Source: Spirochaetales bacterium (GTDB lineage: Bacteria > Spirochaetota > Spirochaetia > SZUA-6 > DRHE01). From it: a DNA stretch of 9,483 bases. Shown piece after piece: positions 6,156-9,483 of this stretch. Where the stretch lies: the NCBI GenBank assembly GCA_016935715.1, contig JAFGQJ010000350.1, positions 1 to 9,483 on the forward strand, given 5' to 3'. Position 1 is the first letter of the stretch. Each line of letters opens with the position of its first letter. Both the position numbers and the translations under genes were made by a program. A model generated the notes under the pieces. It ran no database searches. It saw nothing but the letters and a program-made list of their open reading frames with translations, and had not been told where the DNA came from.

Positions 6156-7457
6156 GTGAGAGCAGTCGATTTGATCGTCAAGAAGAGACAGGGCCAGCAG
6201 CTCAGCAAGGAGGAGATCTCTTTTTTGATCCGGGGCTACGTCGGGGGCAGTGTCGCGGATTATCAGATGTCCAGCCTGGCGATGGCCGTTTTCTTCAAGG
6301 GGATGAGCGCAGAGGAGACCGGGTACCTGACCCGGGCCATGATCGACTCGGGAGAGATCATCGACCTCAGCGGGCTGAAAGGGCCGCTGGTGGACAAGCA
6401 CTCCACCGGCGGGGTGGGGGACAAGGTCTCCCTGGTTCTGGCTCCGCTGGCCGCCGCCTGCGGCTGCACGGTGCCGATGATGAGCGGCCGCGCCCTGGGA
6501 CATACCGGAGGAACCCTCGATAAATTGGAGTCCATTCCCGGCTATCGCACGGATCTGTCCGTGAAGCGCTTCACCGAGCTTCTCCAAAAAACCGGATTCG
6601 CCATGACCGGCCAGAGTGAGCAAATCGTTCCGGCCGACCGCAAGCTGTATGCCCTGAGGGATGTCACGGGAACGGTGGAGTCGATTCCCCTGATCACGGC
6701 CAGCATCATGAGCAAGAAATTCGCCGAAGGGGCGCAGTCTCTCGTCTTCGACGTGAAGTGCGGCTGCGGAGCCTTCATGAAAACCCCGGAAGAAGCCCGG
6801 GAGCTGGCCGAATCCCTGGTGCGTACCGGCGGCAGCCTGGGCAGGAGGATCCGCGCCGTCATCTCGGACATGGATCAGCCCCTGGGATGCATGGTCGGGA
6901 ATTTTCTCGAAGTGCGGGAAGCGGTGGACACGCTTCGCGGGGGCGGCCCGAAGGATCTGCTGGATCTGACGGTCCGGCTGACCGCGCACATGCTGGTCCT
7001 GGGTGATCTGAAGCCCGATCTTGACTCCGCGGAGGCGGAGTGCCGGGCCAGGCTCAGCGACGGTTCGGCCTGGGAGAAATTCCTGGAAAACGTGGAGCTC
7101 CAGGGCGGAGATGTCAGAGCTGTCGAGCGGCCGGAGCGCGGACCCAGGGCTGCCCTGATCGAAGAGGTGAAGGCGCGCGAATCGGGAACCGTCCAGCGGA
7201 TCGACGCCTACCGGATAGGGATCGCAGCGGGGATGCTCGGCGCCAGCCGCGCAACCAAGGACGAGGATGTGCTGCCCGATGTGGGAATCGAGCTGAAAAA
7301 GACACAGGGGGACGCTGTGGAAGCGGGGGAGGTTCTCTGCCTGATCCACGGGCGCGAGAGGGAGAAGATTTCTCAGGCAGGCTCCCTCGTGCAGACCGCC
7401 TACACCCTGGGAGCAGAGCACGGCAGGGCGCGGAAGCGCGTCATGGAAGAAATCTGA
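6156..7457 (+). CDS. deoA: Thymidine / pyrimidine-nucleoside phosphorylase
   Basis: The enzyme splits pyrimidine nucleosides with phosphate into free base and (deoxy)ribose-1-phosphate, a cytoplasmic salvage step. At 433 residues it aligns from its first residue (MRAVDLI) with Bacillus-type pyrimidine-nucleoside phosphorylase. Conserved sites: KHSTGGVGDK (81-90, phosphate loop), SGRALGHTGGTLDKLES (110-126), Arg168 in LYALRDVT, and Ser183 and Lys187 in the SIMSKK region, which contact the pyrimidine. Residue 108 is Met, as at the matching place of E. coli thymidine phosphorylase (VPMISGR), where the Bacillus enzyme has Lys. This leans towards thymidine phosphorylase, so I use deoA; pdp is the alternative. 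The start is GTG 6156, three bases after the thpR stop, with only a weak ribosome binding site (GGGGTGA). It lies between thpR and recJ in the presumed operon. Confidence 0.93.
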   Translation: MRAVDLIVKKRQGQQLSKEEISFLIRGYVGGSVADYQMSSLAMAVFFKGMSAEETGYLTRAMIDSGEIIDLSGLKGPLVDKHSTGGVGDKVSLVLAPLAAACGCTVPMMSGRALGHTGGTLDKLESIPGYRTDLSVKRFTELLQKTGFAMTGQSEQIVPADRKLYALRDVTGTVESIPLITASIMSKKFAEGAQSLVFDVKCGCGAFMKTPEEARELAESLVRTGGSLGRRIRAVISDMDQPLGCMVGNFLEVREAVDTLRGGGPKDLLDLTVRLTAHMLVLGDLKPDLDSAEAECRARLSDGSAWEKFLENVELQGGDVRAVERPERGPRAALIEEVKARESGTVQRIDAYRIGIAAGMLGASRATKDEDVLPDVGIELKKTQGDAVEAGEVLCLIHGREREKISQAGSLVQTAYTLGAEHGRARKRVMEEI

Positions 7458-7482
7458 GTTCGGACAGCGGAACGTTGGCACG

Positions 7483-9483
7483 ATGATCTGGGAAAAGTCG
7501 GAGTTGAATCCAGAAGAGCTCAGGGAGGTGGCGCGAAGGTACAGGCTGGACCTGATCAGCGCCGCGGTGTTGATGCGCCGGGACCACGTCGACGAGCGGT
7601 CGGTGCGCTTCATCCTGGACAACGATCCCATGCTGATGCACAATCCGTTTCTGTTCGAGGACATGAGCAAGGCCCTTGGACGGATCCACCGGGCGGTTGC
7701 GGAGAACCAGCTGATCCAGATCTTCGGGGACCGGGACGTGGACGGGATTACCTCGACGATCCTGCTTCGGCAGGTGCTGGAGGGGATCGGGGCAAGGACC
7801 CGCTGGCAGATACCGACAGGGGAAGACGATTACGGTTTGACCCGGGAAGTCATAGACGGCTGCGCCGAGGCGGGCTGCGGGCTGCTGATCACCGTGGACT
7901 GCGGGATATCGAACAATGAGGAGATCGCAGCGGCGGCCGCGCTGGGCATCGACACGATCGTACTCGATCACCACAATCCTCCCGATCCGCTCCCCCGGGC
8001 CTTCGCCATCATCGACCCGAAGTGCAGCGACACGCGCTATCCCTTTCGCGATCTGTCGGGCTGCGGCGTGGTGGCCAAGCTGGCCGTCGCACTGGTCTAC
8101 AGCGCCACCGAAGATTTCGATGTTCCGGCCTGGTTCCTGGACATCCAGCCGGCGAACGAGGCTTTCACCGTTCAGGCGGCGGAAGTGATGAATCTGGTGG
8201 AAACCGAGCGTATCACCGACACGGTTCCGGCCCAGGAGGTCAACCTGGAACGTACCAGGTTTTACCGGATGCTCGCGGGAAAGAAGGTGCGCGTGTACGA
8301 CCGGGACAGCCAGCTTCGCTGCCTGAAACGGATGACCGGCGCTGAACCGACGCAGTTCGAGCTCATCGATATCAAGGCCCAGGTTGCCGAAGGATTTCCG
8401 GAACATGCGGGCAAGAGCCTGTTGCGGATCCGGGAGTCGCTGGTCGGTTTCGGCTCCGTCGTCAAATCGGAGATGGACGTCCTGCTGGAGCTGTTCCGGC
8501 GACTGAGCTGGACAAAGCTCGACCTGCTGTCCGTACTGGAGCCGATCGTGGATCTGGCCGCTCTGGGGACCATAGCGGATCTTATGCCCCTGGTCGACGA
8601 AAACAAGATCATTGTCCGCAGGGGCCTGGAGGCCATGAGCAGGATGAAGCGATCCGGTCTCCGGGAGCTGCTGCTGAGACAAAACCTCCACGGACGGCAG
8701 CTCACGGCCAAGGATATCTCCTGGCACATCACCCCGATTCTGAACTCGGCCGGGCGGATGGGGCAGCCCCAACGGGCGGCGGAGTTGTTTCTCTCCAGAA
8801 CCCAGGAGGAGATAGAGGGGGCCATCGGCGCCGTTCTTCAGCTGAACCGGCAGAGAAAACAGCTGGGTGACAGGATCTGGGACAGCGTCTTCACCGCGGC
8901 CCGTGCCAGTGTGGATCGGACCGGCGGCAAGTTCGTGTTCGTGGCGGCCGAGGAAATCCCGCGGGGGATCACCGGCATTCTGGCTGCCCGGCTGGTGAGC
9001 TTTTTCAAGATTCCCGCCGTGGTCGTGTCGCTGGGTGCCAGCAAGGCGGTGGGATCCCTGCGCAGCCCCTACCCGGTCAACGGCCTGCTCGACATGTTTG
9101 CGGAATACTTCCTGAACTACGGAGGGCACGATCGAGCCGCGGGTTTCAATCTGCCGGCGGAGCTGTTCGACGAGTTCCAGAATCGCTTCTTTGCGGTCAC
9201 CGAGACCTTTACGCCGCCGGACAGGCAGGAAGCGCGGATCCGCATCGACGCCGAGGTGCCTCCCGCCTACCTCAATCCAGATCTGATCAAGGTCGTGGAG
9301 AGCTTCGAGCCCTACGGGGAAGGCTGGCCGCCCATCGTTTTCCTGACCCGGGGAGCCCGGATCGAGAAACTGGAGATCGTGGGCAGACAGGACCCCGCCC
9401 ACGTGAGGATGCTTCTGGCGGCGGACCGCTACAAATGGCCGGCTGTATACTGGAACGCCGCCCCCAGGGCAGGCAAGGATTTC
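7483..9483 (+). CDS. recJ: Single-stranded-DNA exonuclease RecJ with a large internal insertion (3' end beyond window)
   Basis: RecJ is a 5'-3' single-strand exonuclease acting in RecFOR recombination, base-excision and mismatch repair. The frame is open from ATG 7483 to the right edge (667 codons). DHH-domain motifs: GDRDVDGITS (82-91; usually GDYDVDG), VDCGIS (138-143), LDHHNP (161-166), LSGCGVVAKLAVAL (191-204) and LAALGTIAD (358-366). DHHA1 motifs are NSAGRMG (421-427) and GGHDRAAGF (547-555), and the OB-fold region starts near EPYGEGWPPIVF (609-620). All expected acidic and histidine metal ligands are present (D83, D85, D139, D162, H163, H164, D366). About 150 residues separate the ALVY and DLAALG motifs, where E. 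coli RecJ has roughly 35. ATG 7483 lies 25 bases after deoA and has no clear Shine-Dalgarno sequence. It is presumably co-transcribed with recO, thpR and deoA. Confidence 0.95.
   Translation, partial: MIWEKSELNPEELREVARRYRLDLISAAVLMRRDHVDERSVRFILDNDPMLMHNPFLFEDMSKALGRIHRAVAENQLIQIFGDRDVDGITSTILLRQVLEGIGARTRWQIPTGEDDYGLTREVIDGCAEAGCGLLITVDCGISNNEEIAAAAALGIDTIVLDHHNPPDPLPRAFAIIDPKCSDTRYPFRDLSGCGVVAKLAVALVYSATEDFDVPAWFLDIQPANEAFTVQAAEVMNLVETERITDTVPAQEVNLERTRFYRMLAGKKVRVYDRDSQLRCLKRMTGAEPTQFELIDIKAQVAEGFPEHAGKSLLRIRESLVGFGSVVKSEMDVLLELFRRLSWTKLDLLSVLEPIVDLAALGTIADLMPLVDENKIIVRRGLEAMSRMKRSGLRELLLRQNLHGRQLTAKDISWHITPILNSAGRMGQPQRAAELFLSRTQEEIEGAIGAVLQLNRQRKQLGDRIWDSVFTAARASVDRTGGKFVFVAAEEIPRGITGILAARLVSFFKIPAVVVSLGASKAVGSLRSPYPVNGLLDMFAEYFLNYGGHDRAAGFNLPAELFDEFQNRFFAVTETFTPPDRQEARIRIDAEVPPAYLNPDLIKVVESFEPYGEGWPPIVFLTRGARIEKLEIVGRQDPAHVRMLLAADRYKWPAVYWNAAPRAGKDF

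Noticed and set aside
5529..7670. Minus-strand open frame of 713 codons
   Set aside because: It runs antisense across thpR and deoA and into recO and recJ, all four clearly identified. Long antisense frames are common in GC-rich coding DNA.
7441..9402. Minus-strand open frame of 653 codons
   Set aside because: It is the mirror of recJ, and its translation shows no family motifs while recJ shows all its metal-binding motifs.

Overview
The window is an almost gap-free stretch of bacterial chromosome carrying eight protein-coding genes. The coding DNA is GC-rich, and the two intergenic gaps (about 150 bases each) lie between divergently transcribed genes. There are no RNA genes, insertion sequences, CRISPR arrays, phage genes or other mobile DNA, and no stretch over 300 bases without a gene. 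The source is probably a free-living spirochaete. The grounds are the very acidic, apparently lineage-restricted protein at the left edge, the unusual RecJ, and the company of standard Lon, RecO, ThpR and pyrimidine phosphorylase genes. This placement rests on general resemblance, not on a marker gene, so treat it as tentative.

Layout. Left edge to 1198 (minus strand, 3' end outside the window): a very acidic protein of unknown function with two copies of one short motif on either side of a coiled coil. 1199-1349: divergent intergenic region with candidate promoters for the acidic gene. 1350-1793 (plus): FtsB/DivIC-like membrane protein, overlapping by 20 bases a TsaC-type threonylcarbamoyl-AMP synthase (1774-2340). 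That gene ends tail to tail with lon (minus, 2337-4691), sharing 4 bases at the stop codons. 4692-4842: second divergent gap, with a good lon promoter and a weaker candidate for the rightward genes. 4843 to the right edge (plus): recO, thpR, a thymidine/pyrimidine-nucleoside phosphorylase gene and recJ (3' end outside the window), with gaps from -4 to 25 bases, so very likely one operon.

How the genes fit together. Most are housekeeping: cell division (FtsB-like), tRNA t6A37 modification (TsaC), protein quality control (Lon), and a recombination/nucleotide cluster. RecO and RecJ belong to the same RecFOR gap-repair pathway and flank a 2',3'-cyclic-RNA phosphodiesterase and a nucleoside phosphorylase. 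The two genes that run off the edges are the least ordinary. The acidic protein has no function I can name. RecJ carries about 110 extra residues between its DHH-domain motifs; the pattern there loosely resembles a decayed DnaQ-type exonuclease fold. I see no clear evidence of a wholly new multigene system; these two proteins are the best leads.
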